A DNA stretch of 64,000 nucleotides from Ulva prolifera (lineage: Eukaryota; Chlorophyta; Ulvophyceae; Ulvales; Ulvaceae), in assembly GCA_023078555.1 (NCBI GenBank), contig CM041196.1:4216001-4280000 (forward strand). The letters run 5' to 3'. Position 1 is the stretch's first letter; every line of letters starts with the position of its first letter. Positions 49,552-62,137 of the stretch are shown one piece after another. Below the pieces are notes generated by a model that was not told the DNA's origin, made no database searches, and saw nothing but the letters and a program-made list of their open reading frames with translations. The position numbers were made by a program, and so were the translations under genes.

Positions 49552-52500
49552 TCACGCCACTCCCTTCAGAGCCTTGTCTATCTCGATCAGGATGAGCTCC
49601 GCCCTCAGCCTCACCTTCTGCGGTTGCCCGGACATGCGGTCGGGGTGCAGCAGCAGCCGCGCCTTGTTCAGCGTCTTCCGCAGCTGCGCGTCTGTGCTCA
49701 CCTCTGCTAGTGACTTGCAGTTCCATACAGCCCCCTCCCAGAGCACCTTGTCTAGGTCCACCAGCAGGTTGCGCAGGCCGCGGCGCGTGCCCCCCTGCAT
49801 TCGCACACCCCCTCACCACCTCCATCGCCACAGCCAATAGACATGTTTTGCACACATCTCGACACAGAATGTATGCCACAGACCGTTCCTGGCGCAGGTA
49901 CTGTAGCACCTGTTGGGGTGATTGTGTGGTGTTGATGCATGTGATACCGTAGGCCATTCAATTACCCATCGGGCGCGGTTTCGGCAACAGACGCGCGTGC
50001 ATCGACGCTCAGCGTACCTCACACACTCCCATCGCTGCAACAGAGAGCGCGTCCAACGTCTATGTGACATGTGATTCTGCGAGCTATTGGAGCTTGACAG
50101 ATTTCTGTCCAAGGGAACGGACTGTTGGGTGTCGGCCCATGCTGTGCGCCATGGACACGCTCTCACAGCCCGACCGCCCGAGGCATCTGGAGATCGACGC
50201 ATTACTAGCTCAAACACCGCACACGCCCCAACCGTGGCACAATCCACAAAGGTGGCGACCAGCAACGAAACACTTGTGACTGTTACATGCATGCGTCCGC
50301 ATCCCCCGGCACGGCGCTCCTGAACGCACAAAGCACGCGGCAGCGAGCGGCAGGGCTGGGGGCACCGGAGAGCGGCGGCGCACCCGGAACGCCCAGTCCT
50401 TGATGGACGCCTTGATCTCATTGCGGTAGTCGACGCCCTCCGCGATCTCCGCTTCCTGTGCCACCTCCCGCATGTGGTGCGTCAGCGTCTTCTCCAGCAC
50501 CTGCGCCGCCGTCCGCGCCGCGGAGCGCCGCGCGAAGCGCAGGCCGTCCGCCGACGCGCCGGCCTTGCGCTTCTTCGCCTGTAAGCACACACGCACGCAC
50601 ATGCCGTTGGACTGCCGCCAGCCAGTTGCCCCCCCTCGCCCATTGCGCAGAGGTCTTCAATCGCACGCATGGTGGATGTGGCTGCAAAGCCGGCCAGCAC
50701 CGACCCGGGCATGTCAAGCATTCCCACACGCACCGGGCAAGCAGCATCACAGGCACCAGCATGAACGGCACCGGGCCATACCAGACACGAGAGTGGCCTT
50801 GCTGGCCCAGGTGGGCAGCGTGATGGTGTGCAGATACAGCAGCGGCCCGCCACGGCCGCCTCACCCACACCATGGCACCGGCAGATACGTGCGCCTGGGT
50901 GCGCATACGTGCGGGTGCAGGAGCACGCCATGGACATTCAGGAGCGCCTGGCCCAAGAAAACGCACAGGCACCCGCCTCCCGGAATCATGTTGCAGCAGT
51001 GAGCCTGGCCCACATGTGGCGTTCCGGTGGCACAGCGGCCATCCTGCTAGAGTCGCACATCCACACTGCTGCTCGACTTTCTGTTGGGCGCATTCATGCT
51101 GTGGCGGGCACCAGGGTTGCGAGGCGCACCAGCTGCTCCTCGATGTACTGCTCTGCCTCGGCGATCGCACCCTGCAGGCGCTGGGCACGGTCCGCCGGCA
51201 GCATCATCACCGCTGCGTGCGCCTCTGCCACGACCCGCTCCAGCATCGCATCCCCCGCCTCCTCCGGCTGCGCCGCTGCGGCCGGCGCGGCGGAGCTGCT
51301 GGGCGGCTTCGCCGCGCCGCCGCCGCCGGCCGGGCCGGCCGGTGCCTCACCCATTTTCGCCAGCCAATCCATGTCTGACAGCCCTGCGTCTGCGGTGGCC
51401 GTGTCGGCCGCGGCGCTGCCGCCACCGAAGAAGGCTTCGTCTATGTCTTCCGGCGCGGCTGCTGCGTGGCTGGCTGGCTCACCAAAGTCGCCGATCAGGT
51501 CCCCGTTTGCATGGGGAGGCGCAGCAGCTGTTGCCGGCGCAGGAGCGGCGGCCCCTGGTTCCATACCTAGAATGTCAAAGACCGGGGGCCCAGGTCCCGC
51601 GGCGGAGCCACCGGCGGGGGTAGCTGCAGGTGTTGCAAAGCCAGCTGCAGAGAGTGGGTCGTCTGCAGGAGAGCTGCCTCCCGGAGAGAAACCGCCGAGC
51701 AGGTCGTGCATTGCTGCCCCAGCGTCAGCAGCGCCCGTTTCGCCTGGCAAAGACGCCATCGGGGTGTGCCACTGCGTTCGTGTGGAGTCAAGGTCCGGCC
51801 CGCCCAGGCCTGCATCTGACGTGTCAAGAAAGGGTGGCCGGGGTTGCGCTTGGGTGGGAGCGGGTGCAGCGGCAGCTGTGGCTGGAGCAGGAACACTGTG
51901 GGAGCTGCGGCTGCGGGATGGGATCGGGAGTGGGCTTGGTTCGTGGCCAGGAAACCGCTGTGGATCATCGTCGATCTGGAAAAAAACTGCCTGCGGAGCT
52001 TCCCGAGGACTCCAGCCGCTGCTGCCGCTGCCACTGCGCGGGCGCCGCGAGGTGGAGGCGTCTGAGATGAGATCGTGGTAGTCAGGGACAGCTGCTGCCG
52101 ATGTGACTGCGTTGGCCGATGCCACTGGTGGCGCCGGTGCTGAAGGTGGGCTGAATGTGGGCTGAAGGACAGGTATGGACGCTGGCAGATTCACAGGTTG
52201 CGCAGCTTTGGCGCCAGTACTAGCCTGCGAGTGGTTCAAGGATGTCAGCTGCGTCATCGTGCTCCAACCCGACGGAGAGGTGCCCGGAGAACGCACTTTC
52301 GGCTTGTCCACCTTCGAGCGGTCCTCCCCGGCCGGCAAAGCGAGATCTTGAAACAAGTCGAAGGCATCTGTGGTCGGAGTGGCGGTGGTTTGAACCGATG
52401 GCTGCTCGAGCTCGCTCAAGTCGTGAACTACTGTCGCTTGAACCGAGTGTCGTGGTGGCCGCTGAGAAGCTGGTGGCCCTGCACACCAGTTTCATGACAT

Positions 52501-52808
52501 CCCGGAGACTCTATGTGTGGTGGCTGGTGCAAGTGAGGGTGATAAACACCAGTACCGCCCGAGGACAACGTCTGCAACATGGCAAAAGCATCACACCTGC
52601 GCCCACAGAGGCCAACAGAGTCGCAGCGGATTTTTTCATTCTGCAGAACATGCCACATTGAAACGACAACGACAGCTGAGTGGAGGTGAGGGCTTCGCTT
52701 CGGTACGGAAGGACAGAAGTCGCACTTCATCATGCCCGTCTGTTTGGAGCGCATGGGCTGGGGTGCAGTAGAGAGACCAGTGAGGTCTGAAAATGCATCA
52801 GTACTCAT
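49552..52808 (-). CDS. Auxilin-like J-domain protein
   Basis: Exons (minus): a first exon from the ATG at 52808 (MSTDAFSDLTGLS; 3' end uncertain, perhaps 52731), then about 51130-52412, 50384-50578 and 49552-49794. The last three joins are phase 0 with GTGCGC donors. The long second exon codes a disordered Pro/Ala/Ser region with clathrin- or adaptor-like short motifs (FDLFQDLAL, DLIGDFG, DMDWLAKMG) and ends in a helix (AQRLQGAIAEAEQYIEEQL). The third exon is basic and helical (AKKRKAGASADGLRFARR). The last exon is the auxilin-type J domain: VLWEGAVWNCKSLAEV, then ARLLLHPDRM with the HPD tripeptide, then KVRLRAELILIEIDKALKG. Family role: recruits Hsp70 to uncoat clathrin vesicles in the cytosol. 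No kinase or PTEN-like domain is present, as in plant auxilin-like proteins. Confidence 0.85.
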
Positions 52809-54900
52809 CGTTGATCACAGATGTCAACTCAAGATGCCCCCCCAGGCTCGACACCGATACCGCTGACACTGTACATCCGCTGATAACCTGGCATGGGCGT
52901 TGCGAAACCAATCTCGCTGTTGCAAGAGCTGCCTGTTGTTGCATCGGCGTATGTGGTCCGATGCGAGTGCTCCTGCGCATGATAGCTGGCATGCAGAGCT
53001 CGCGCGAGCTTGCGAGATAGTGCAGGCGCTCAGACTTGAAGCCTGTGTTGCTTGAACAGTAGACAGTCGTGCGGCTAGCCGGCGATCCATCCCATAACGA
53101 GCGCACAACCGTTGCACTAATCTTCTGCGCTTACATTGTACACACTTCAGCCTAGCATCAACTTCTATCACAGATCGGACGTTCGTGGAGACGGAGTGGC
53201 AGGCGAGATGGATTCCCACTGATCGCGCCTTTCTTTCTGCGTCCTACCTCGATTTCATTAAATTCATAAAGTATGCCTGCAGCGCTGCCGGAGACGTATG
53301 GCGACCTGTTTGGGCAGGTATGCTCTGCCTGTCCCCCAACTTGATGGCATATGGATCATGAATTCTCCTACAAGTCTGCAACAAAGCATCTAGTTTTTCT
53401 TTGGCTGTTCGTTGGTGCAGCAAAGGGCGGTACATCCAACACAGTGCTGCGCATTTCTTGCTGAAAAGAGACGGTCGCGCTTTGCCTCACGTGCTGCCGC
53501 GGGAATGCCATACTCGGAGAAGGTGTTGTTGATGCTTATCCGGGCTTGTGTGGCCGTTGTCGTGGAGTGCGATGAATTCTTGCCTTCCCCAGCTGCGAGC
53601 GACACCGTTGATCGTGCACCCATGGCCGTCATTCGTCATGATTCTTACACCCGCGGTTGCTAGTGTGAGATAATAGTTGTTTTGCCATATTTTGTGCTCG
53701 CCGTAGCAGCAACGCTCAGAGATGTTTGTGTCCGGAAAGCTCGACGCATGAAGCGCGCCATCCACCGGCGACACGCCCCGAAGCATGCGCGCAACATGGC
53801 AACACTCGCAACTCCTCAGCGGGCTTCTGAGGGTCCATTGACGCATGTTCAACCGTTTGTGCGCAGTTTGGAACATGCCTATACACCGTCGCGCGCGTGC
53901 ATGAGTTTGACTGTTCATGTGGTTGGCGACAGCGGACAAGGCCTGCCACGGCACTTTCCGGCGCGGACAAACTGCGAATTTACTTGACGAGTTGTGTAAT
54001 TGCCGATCGTATGCACTGTCGATATGGTCCCGATGGGAGTAGGGCCTCAAGGCGACGCTGACGTGTGCTTTCGCGACGTTGGCGCAGCTGCGTAAGACGA
54101 GGCCCGCGTGCCCGACAAGCAGGCTGTACACACCTCCCGAGGCCTCCCGAGGCTGCCCACCTCAGCCTGTAGCGTCCGATCCAAGCGGTGGAACTGGCTG
54201 CATTGTGCAGCACCTCTCGATACGGATGGGCGCAGCGCATGCAATCAATGCAGCGCAACCGGGCACGTCCGGATATCGGCCCGCATGCCACTGAGTCGCA
54301 GAAACCACGCACCCTGTGCTGTGTCACCGTTCAAGACGTGCATGCCTTGTCCGTCGTGATCTGCGTCGAAACCCCGGTGTTCGCGCCCCGTGACGCTGTC
54401 CGTGCCACACGCTTTTCCGGGATGCACTGCGCTCAAGTTCTGCGTCACCGGTGTTGCCTCAGTTCAGCAGACGCCGGGGCTCCAGCCTCTGCGCGTTCAC
54501 GGTCGGCGTAGCGATGCTGGCGGTGCTCGCTGCGAGTTGCAGTCGTGCCTGCTCGCTGCCTCGGCCACTTGCACTGCAGGCCTCTGTACTCGCTGCGAGT
54601 GCTGCTGTCACACCCCTCGCGACCGCACCTGTTCGACTGCAGTACATCATGTTTCTCAAAACGACTGTATTTTGCCTGCGTGACGTGACCGTGCGCCAAC
54701 GGTATCGTGCCATGTTCAGCGCGAAAATGTTGCCACATGTCGAGCACATCACTGGCCGGTGCGCATTGTGACTGTGCATCGTGCGCACGTCCATGCGGTG
54801 TGACGACAGTCTGTGTGACCGCAACGAATTGGTATCGCTGTTGATTGCTTGGCTCACGTAGACATCTGAAGAGGTCCTTTGCAAGGCCGAAACGTGTCAT
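52809..54900 (-). CDS. Possible fast-evolving Cys-rich gene(s), unassigned
   Basis: Several minus-strand pieces look coding but have no known relative: MTRFGLAKDLFRCLREPSN opening near 54900; CSTCGNIFALNMARYRWRTV near 54740; GFCDSVACGPISG...CIDCMRC near 54300-54230; AREAKRDRLFSARNAQHCVG near 53470; RTAKEKLDALLQTCRRIHDP near 53400; and VDARLKCVQCKRRRLVQRLC near 53150. The recurrent C-x-x-C pairs suggest zinc binding. Frames are short, GC is lower than in flanking genes and joins could not be set. This may be one degenerate gene or several. Confidence 0.25.
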
Positions 54901-55478
54901 ATCGGTCCGTGATAGTCATGTAATTCAGCATCGCCCTGTGAACTTTCTACCGCAGATCGTACACATCGAAACGCCGCAAGGCCTTGTAGATTACAACACC
55001 TTGACGCACACATACTTGCACTCCGGTCACCGAGGGCATGCATGCTGCACGCAGGAACACACAGGTGTACCGCTGGCATCTCATACACCATCTCATCCCC
55101 AGCTCCTACTGTCTGCGACCAGGAGCGCAATCGCAGCAGTACAGTTGCATTCGCCGTCCCTCACTCCTGCTTGAAAACTGCCCCTCCGCTGGACTCTGTT
55201 CCAGCCGCACCATCTCGACCAGCACGGCATGCATGTGCCGCACTCGGCATCCCCATATCCACCGTGCCTCGCCACAACCCCACACACCTCCGCAGCCAGT
55301 CCTGCCAGCTGCAGCTGCATCACGACAGCAGAGTCCTCTGCAACCACATCAACTCCCGCAGCCAGCGTCACTGCGGCCGCCATGTTTGAGCAGTCTGCGG
55401 TCGCCTGGTAGCTGTTTTACGGCTGCTTCCCAGAGAGCAGACATCTGCATTCAATCTTGCTCTGTGTCATCGGGCCCG
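54901..55478. other. Intergenic, upstream of the bisphosphatase gene
   Basis: No kinase-half exon (no P-loop of the GLPARGKT type) was found in any frame here or in the 2 kb to the left. It should contain the promoter of the gene starting at 55479. Confidence 0.45.
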
Positions 55479-58400
55479 ATGGCGCAACGCCGCTCGCGCG
55501 GATCCACATCTCCGCCGCTGCAGGAGGTTGAGTGGCGGCCGGCCGAGCCCGTGACGTTCTGGTTTGCGCGGCACGGCCAGAGCGAGTACAACGTCGAGGA
55601 CCGCATCGGCGGCGACTCGTCGATCACGGCGAAGGGCCAGCGCTTTGCGGACGCGCTGCCGGCGCTGTTTGGCCGCGTGCTGCAGGCTGCCGGTGAGGAC
55701 CCCCGGTTCATCTCCGTCTGGACGAGCACCCTCCTCCGCACCATCGAGACCGCCAGCAAGCTGCCCCTGCCCCAGGTGCGTGGCTACTCTCTTTCCGCGT
55801 GCCATGCCGCAGCCTGCCGGGCGGCTGATGTTGCTGTTACTGCATGTGGCATCGAAGCGCATGCCGCATGCCAGCGGCCTTGCTGCCGTTGACGAGGCAG
55901 GCCGTGAGCCAGATACTTGCGCAATCTGTCTGTTAGCGAGATACTTGCGCAGTCTGGCCGTCTGTCAGCGCACTGGGCACTGGGCCATCGACTCGCGCAC
56001 TTTAGGCCTGTTGTTCTCACCTGCCAACGTCTGCCTCACACCCATGAGTCACGGCCGAGACTCTCACATGAACAAAGGCTGAGCAAGGCTCCACTCTTTC
56101 ACAGCAGCTGCCTCTCCCCCCCCCTGGCTTCATGGATATGTCAGGTTCCTTGTCCCCCTGGCATCTCCTCCCGAATGACTCAGGCTGCGGATCATCTCTT
56201 GCTGCCACTCATGCCGCTCATGCGTGTGCTGCAAGTCAACTCGCACTACCTCCCATGCCGGCCATGCCTGTGCTGCGAGTCATCTCTCGCTACGTCTCGC
56301 TACCTCTACTCCGTCCTTCCGTGCACCGCCGTGCACATCGTCACAGCCATGATGCATGGGGTGGGTGCAGGTGCACCTCAGCGAGCTCGACGAGATCCAC
56401 GCCGGCGTGTGCGACGGCGCGACGTACCCCTACATCAAGACCTACATGCCGTACGTGCACTACAGCCGCAAGAAGGACAAGCTGCACTACCGCTACCCCA
56501 GCGGCGAGTCGTACGTCGACCTCTGCCGCCGCGTGTGGCCCGTGCTGCAGCGCATCAAGCGCCACGGCGGCGCGCGCCTCGTCGTCGGGCACCAGGCGGT
56601 GCTGCGCTGCATCTTCGGCTATCTCGAGGGCCGCAGCCTCCACGAGATCACCCACATCGTGCGCCCCCGCCCATTGTTATACATGGTCTTTTTCATCAGC
56701 GGAGGTGAGCATTGGCAGGACGCTAAGTTTTTAGTAAACTGTCACCCACCCGTGCCCTCCTGCGTGCCAGGTCTGCTGCCAGTGCACTGACGCGGCGCCT
56801 CCCCAGTGCTGCCGTGCCTGCACGCCACGTCCATTTCGCATGAAACCCGCGCGCGCATTCATCGCCGCTAATCGTTGAGGTCACCGCTGAATCTTCATCG
56901 TTCAAATCTCGGCCGAGCGAATCGTGCAGCATTCGTGCTGCCATGGCTCGTCTGCCGCACATCACCGGGCACGACAACGCGGTGAACATGACTCCATGCG
57001 GCGCTGTGACGGCCGGTCGGTGTGCTGCAGAGCGTCCCGCACCACGTCGTCTTTCAATTCACTGTGCACCCCGACGGCTCTGTCGAGCGCCAGGACTTCC
57101 CGATGGAGCTCGTCACGGAAGCACCCGGCGGCGCGGCCGCGATGCACTGGCCCTTTGACGTCTCGCACTCGCGGCCGCTCACCGCCTCGGATGTCGCGCG
57201 CGCCACCCCCAAGCCCAAGGTCCCCCTCCTCGTCCACCGCACCGCTTCGCTCACCGACGTCCTCGCCGGGGACGCCGCCGACGCGGCGGCGGCGGCCGCG
57301 CCGGAGGCGCCCGCCGCAGACGGCGGCGAGCAGTCGCACCGCACCGTCGAGCGCAACGTGTCGTTGTGTTCGAACCACGGGCCGCACGGCGGGGACGTCG
57401 CGCGGGGGGACGCGTCGACGCCGCGGCTGTGCCAGAGCGTGCCTGACGCGCTGCGGTTCATGCCGGCGCGGGTCGCGCAGTCGGAGCCGCCGCCGCTGCG
57501 GGCCGCGTCGCTCACCGGCGCGTCGGCGGTGCAGGTCGACGGGCGCGGCGACGACGACCAAGGTGTGCACTCGACCGCACGCTGCTGGAGGTGAGGCTCG
57601 CAGACACCGCTGCGATTCCGTGCGATTGTGTAGAGCATATCGGCTTGCATCACCGGCCGCTGCTTAAACCCCCTAGGACTTGTTGGCCCGCTCTTGCAGA
57701 GCACGCACGATTGCCAAGCAGTCCAGAGACCTGTTCCCGATCGTTGCCCGGGACCTTCTCTTGCGTCAAGCGTGTGTCACACCCTGCACCCGTGCATCTC
57801 GAAGATTTCGTTGACAGTGCTCTCTCCGCTAGCTTGTGTCACACAAGGCAGCTCGGCGCCCGGTGCACAGCTGTGATACCGGCACATCTCTGCCACAGAA
57901 TAGCTCATGCATTGTGACACCAGAGCTGAGGCAGGCGGCTGTGCTGCAGAGGCCGAGACATTTGCGTCGCCGGTGTCGCTGGCGCCTGTCAGCCCGCCGC
58001 GCCTCGACGCCGACGAGGCCGCGCCGACCTTCGCCTCGAGCATCCCGGAGAAGTGCTGCTCCGCGAACCTCGGCTGCGGCGGCGCGACCCCCGGGGGCTT
58101 CCAGGCGCTGCGCCCGATGGACAGCTGCGGCACCCTCTCGAGCCTCATCGGCAGCAAGGCCGTGCCCCGGCAGGCCGCGACGCTTTCCGCCTCGGTGCGC
58201 CGCACCCCTCGCCCCACCATCTCCCCCTGCCACAAGTGAGCGTGTGTCTGTATGATTGCATCGCCAAACCTATAGGGATGTTGACAACTTCGAAAAGTTC
58301 CGCGGCTGAATGCCGCGTCCAAGCTGCGTATTGCGGTGTACGGATGTATCCATGATGTGAGGTTGTTATTGTGTCTGACCCGGTTGGCGCTGCTGCCCTG

Positions 58401-59036
58401 AGCTCGCAGGGCGTCCTCACAATGCGCAGGGCTGCGGTGCAGGGGGAGGGTGGAGCGTGCCCGCCCGGGGCCGGCCCACAGGTGACATGCCCGGCCTGCG
58501 GCGAGGTGTTTGTGAGCGCCGTGCGCGGCCGCGGGTCACCCCGCGCGTCCACGCAGGGCGACGCCTTCTGCTCCAAGCCGCCCTCCCGCACCCTCTCGTC
58601 CGCGTTTGAGATGGACGACTGCGCTCCCGACGCCGCGGCCGGGGCGACGCTGACCGTGTCCGCCTCCACCGTCGGCGACTGGACCTGCCTCGACAACTAC
58701 CCCGGCTCCCCCTGCGCACCCTACCCCCTCGTCGCCTCCGACACCCCTCGCGACAACAACGAGCTCGCGGCCGCGTTTGTGCAGCTCCGCACAGGTGCGA
58801 AGCGCCCCCCGCCGCTCGGCGCCGCCGCCCCTGGCCCCGACGTCGGCGTCGACGTGTTCGTCGCGGACGACCCCCGCGTGCATGCGGAGGCGCAGCGGCG
58901 GCGCGTGCTGGACGAGCACGGCTTCCGCTTCCGCCGCGACGTGTGCGTGCTGCTGGAGACGAGTGCGCTCGCGCCCCCCGCCGGGGACGCCGACCACGAC
59001 GAGGACCTGCTGCGGCCTGCTGAGCTGGCGTGGTAG
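55479..59036 (+). CDS. Fructose-2,6-bisphosphatase-domain protein without kinase half, 5 exons
   Basis: Exons: 55479-55775, 56371-56658, 57031-57562, 57950-58235, 58430-59036. Phases agree and give 669 residues. Residues 25-210 are the histidine phosphatase half of PFK-2/FBPase-2: FARHGQSEYNVEDRIGGDSS (His32), VWTSTLLRTIETA, LSELDEIHAGVCDGATY (Glu107), KDKLHYRYPSGESYVDL and VVGHQAVLRC (His173), then HEITHISVPHHVVFQF, which aligns with the family end PYLKCPLHTVLKL. The second donor (ATC|GTGCGC) was chosen for this fit. The N-terminal 6-phosphofructo-2-kinase domain of the bifunctional enzyme is absent. After residue 230 comes a long tail of low-complexity and unknown sequence, with CPACGEVFVS and a final VLDEHGFRFRRDVCVLLET. 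Expected activity: hydrolysis of fructose 2,6-bisphosphate, lowering this glycolytic regulator. The exact acceptor of exon 4 (57937 or 57950) is uncertain. Confidence 0.85.
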
Positions 59037-61877
59037 GCCGCTGCGGCTCGGCCGCGGAGCCCCGCAGACGCCGCTCGAGGTGCTGTTGTGCGTGCCGGGC
59101 GGGGCGGGGCTGTCTGCGGCCCGCGGCGCGAATAAGCTCGCACCGGCTGAAGCTGCCCGTGTTTGACTGTGCATGCGTGAACGATGCGCAGGTCCAAGCG
59201 GTGCCGCCATCAATGACCTGTGTGCATGCACGAAAGAGGTCGCATCGAGTTCTGGGTCTTGCGCTCGGGAGAGGGCACCTGCACGGTGAAGCTCGGCTGG
59301 AGCTGAAGCTGGAGATAACTGATGCCGGCGGAAGATGCTCCCGGTGGTGGAGGGGCAAAGGTGCAGATGGTGGGGGTTGTTGGGGTTGAGGTGAGTGCGA
59401 GGTCGAAGCGGCCCAGCGGCGGCGGAGCTGTGCGCGTTGCTGCAGCCCGTCTCAGGCTGGTGGGGCACGCTCGGAGAGTGTGGTATGCCGCTGCGCCTTT
59501 TTGGCATCGCAGCCCAGGGACACAAAGGCTCCGCCCGTGCATGGGGCCGAAACCGTCACTGCTTATTTACGCCGTATCAATTGGCGATTGATGTGCTGGT
59601 CGAGTCACCAATGTTGCCTCGGTTGGTACGTTTGTTGACACCTTGGTTGATTGTGTGTGGAGAGTGTCTGGTGCAGCGCGAGATTGAGGCGTGCGGCAGT
59701 GTGGCGCGTATGCCATGGTGATGCATGTGCCTGCAGTCGCGGCTCCGCTGCTGCGCGAGAACCTGTGTGATGCATGTGCCTGCTGTGGCGGGGGCGTGCT
59801 GACCGCGCCCGAAACGGCGGCCGCTGGGGCGCGTGACGCGTCATGACGCGGACACTGCCGAGCCCCCGTCACGGATGACACGGGTGGCACGTGGCAGTGC
59901 ATCGCAGGCCTGGGCGATGGTCTGGTGCTGCAGTGCATGGAGGACAGGGGAGAGGTGGCCGAGTAGCAGGCATTGTTGGCTGTTTGCGCTGTTGCATTGT
60001 GGGTGTAGGTTCGATTCGGTGTGTGTGCGGCCATTAGCGGAGAGCCGGTGGCGGCGCGAGCGCCGGCTGCGTGTAGCGGTATGGGGTTGAGTGCTAGGAC
60101 GGAAGGGAGCGGCTGTGCCTCCTCAGTGTGGGGCCAAATAAGTTGCCTCTTTCTGCAGCAGCGATTGCAGCAGTGATCTGTGCACTGATTGTTCATGGAT
60201 GAGTGTGCGAATGCAGCAGCTGAGAGCCTGGAAACTGTACAATGATTCGTTTTGTAATTCAATCTTTTTTATTCAGTGGATTGTAGCAACGACTGCGCTT
60301 CCAACTGTACGGATGTGAAGGAAGCCTGGGCCACAATGATATGAATTGACCTGCAGATGATGTTGGATCAGGGCCATGGGAGATACTCCGTTATGTGTCC
60401 CGAGGTAGGGCACTCCGACGACTAGTTATCGGCTGTTCAATCAACTGCTAAAATCGAAAGCAGGCAGATGAAGTTGTCCATTGTGTTGGCAGATGCCATG
60501 CACTCTGTGCCACTGTAGAGTGTGCTGTAGTAAATGCTTATCAACTGAGCTGTAGTGATGACACTCTGTGCTGCTGAGGCTGAATCCAGCCCGTCTCAGG
60601 AACTTCCCAAACTGCATGAACATGACGCCGCGGCTGACTTATCTGATGTTCATGCAAGGGCAGTTGACGGAAGATCCTATTGCGATGCCCGCTTTGAGCT
60701 GATATTGTTGGAGCATCTCTGAGTGCAGCTTCATCAGCTTGCAACGCCTTGTCGTCTGTTGCTCTGCCGCAGCTCATGCCATATGCTTCTTCTGATGGTC
60801 TGTCTCACCCGTGTGTGCATCAGTGGCTTGATCAACAATGATTATCCTGGGAACGATGTCCACAGTGTTTTGCAGACGATGGATGGGCGTAGGTCATTTC
60901 AATGGGCCAGGCTGCCAAGCATGCTGGAGGGCGCAGCTATATATGCAGCGTCCACATCAGTGGCTTCAGGACACTCCGGTCTCAACACCACATACTCACA
61001 TCAGTGCCCATGTCCACTGCCTCGAAACTCTTTTGCGAGGCCATCCTGAACCATGCCCAATTCTTCCAATCACACAGGCTCACCTTCTGATTAGAGGAGC
61101 CAGAATGTACATGCAATTGCCTGATAGAGGAGTGGCCGAGACTCTCACGTGAACTTGGAAAGAAGCATGCCTGAGAACTGTCAAGAGCAAGCTGTGTGGA
61201 ACAATCATGGACTCCAGCAGAGTGTGCAGTCATCTGCCAATTCATTCACCAATCAGATATTGACTCAACTTTGCAGAGTATTGACGCACGCATTCAGGCC
61301 TGAATTATGGCTGGAAGGCAGGGGCCCAGAAACTCCTGTGTGGTGGACTTCATAATAGTAAACGAGAGTTGTTGTCACTGGCTGACTTGATGCACCTTGC
61401 CCATGCACCACAGCCGCGAATCAAATGGACTGGACCAGTGACGGACTACTTTCCCGACCTCCAACACACCACAGTGACTCTTCGTGTGCGTAGCAAGTGC
61501 CTGAGGAGCAGCGCTTATATCAGTACTTGGTGATGAGCTGAATGCCGGCACTTTGTTGGCATGTGCTTTCAGACAGTATGGCTCAGCTGACAGTGCCAAT
61601 CGGCATGCTGTTTGTCATACAAAACCCCTAAACGTTTTCAATCAGTAGGGCTGGAGAGCATTGACATTAGACAACTTGGGCCTTAGTCAACAGTGGCACT
61701 GGAGAAGGCGGTCATTGTCATGGTCAATGTTTCAACACACAGAAGTTCAAAGCTTCCAATTCGGATCGTCATCGAAGAGGTATGTGGGATCTCAGCACAG
61801 CGTCCATGACCAGCACCTCTCGTGATGTGCCTGGCGATGCGCTGTGTCAATTTACATGTATCAGGCCATTGTATGGC

Positions 61878-61922
61878 TGTGGCAATCCAGTGAATTGGCC
61901 GCTGTACCACTGGATTGCCACA
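61878..61922. repeat. Perfect 15-bp hairpin
   Basis: TGTGGCAATCCAGTG (61878-61892) pairs with CACTGGATTGCCACA (61908-61922) around a 15-nt loop. Confidence 0.9.
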
Positions 61923-62104
61923 AAAGTTGGGTTCGTGAGGTCGGTAGTTCGACACCCGCCTTGCACTGTCAGTGTCGCGTTAGGTGGGGCATAGGATCAT
62001 GGGACCAGCGTAAGCCCAGAGAGGCAGTGGTTGGATCGATGCTGAAATGGACCGGGGCAGCTGGAGGACTGGCCAGCCTCAGATCTCAGAGGACCCAGCT
62101 TTTC

Positions 62105-62137
62105 TGGCAATCCAGCGGCCATATCACTGGATTGCCA
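62105..62137. repeat. 11-bp hairpin with the same arm sequence
   Basis: TGGCAATCCAG (62105-62115) pairs with CTGGATTGCCA (62127-62137). Same arms as the hairpin 230 bp upstream. Confidence 0.9.

Noticed and set aside
59567-60262. 231-codon minus-strand frame downstream of the bisphosphatase gene
   Set aside because: Low-complexity composition and no conserved motif; probably antisense to a 3' flank.
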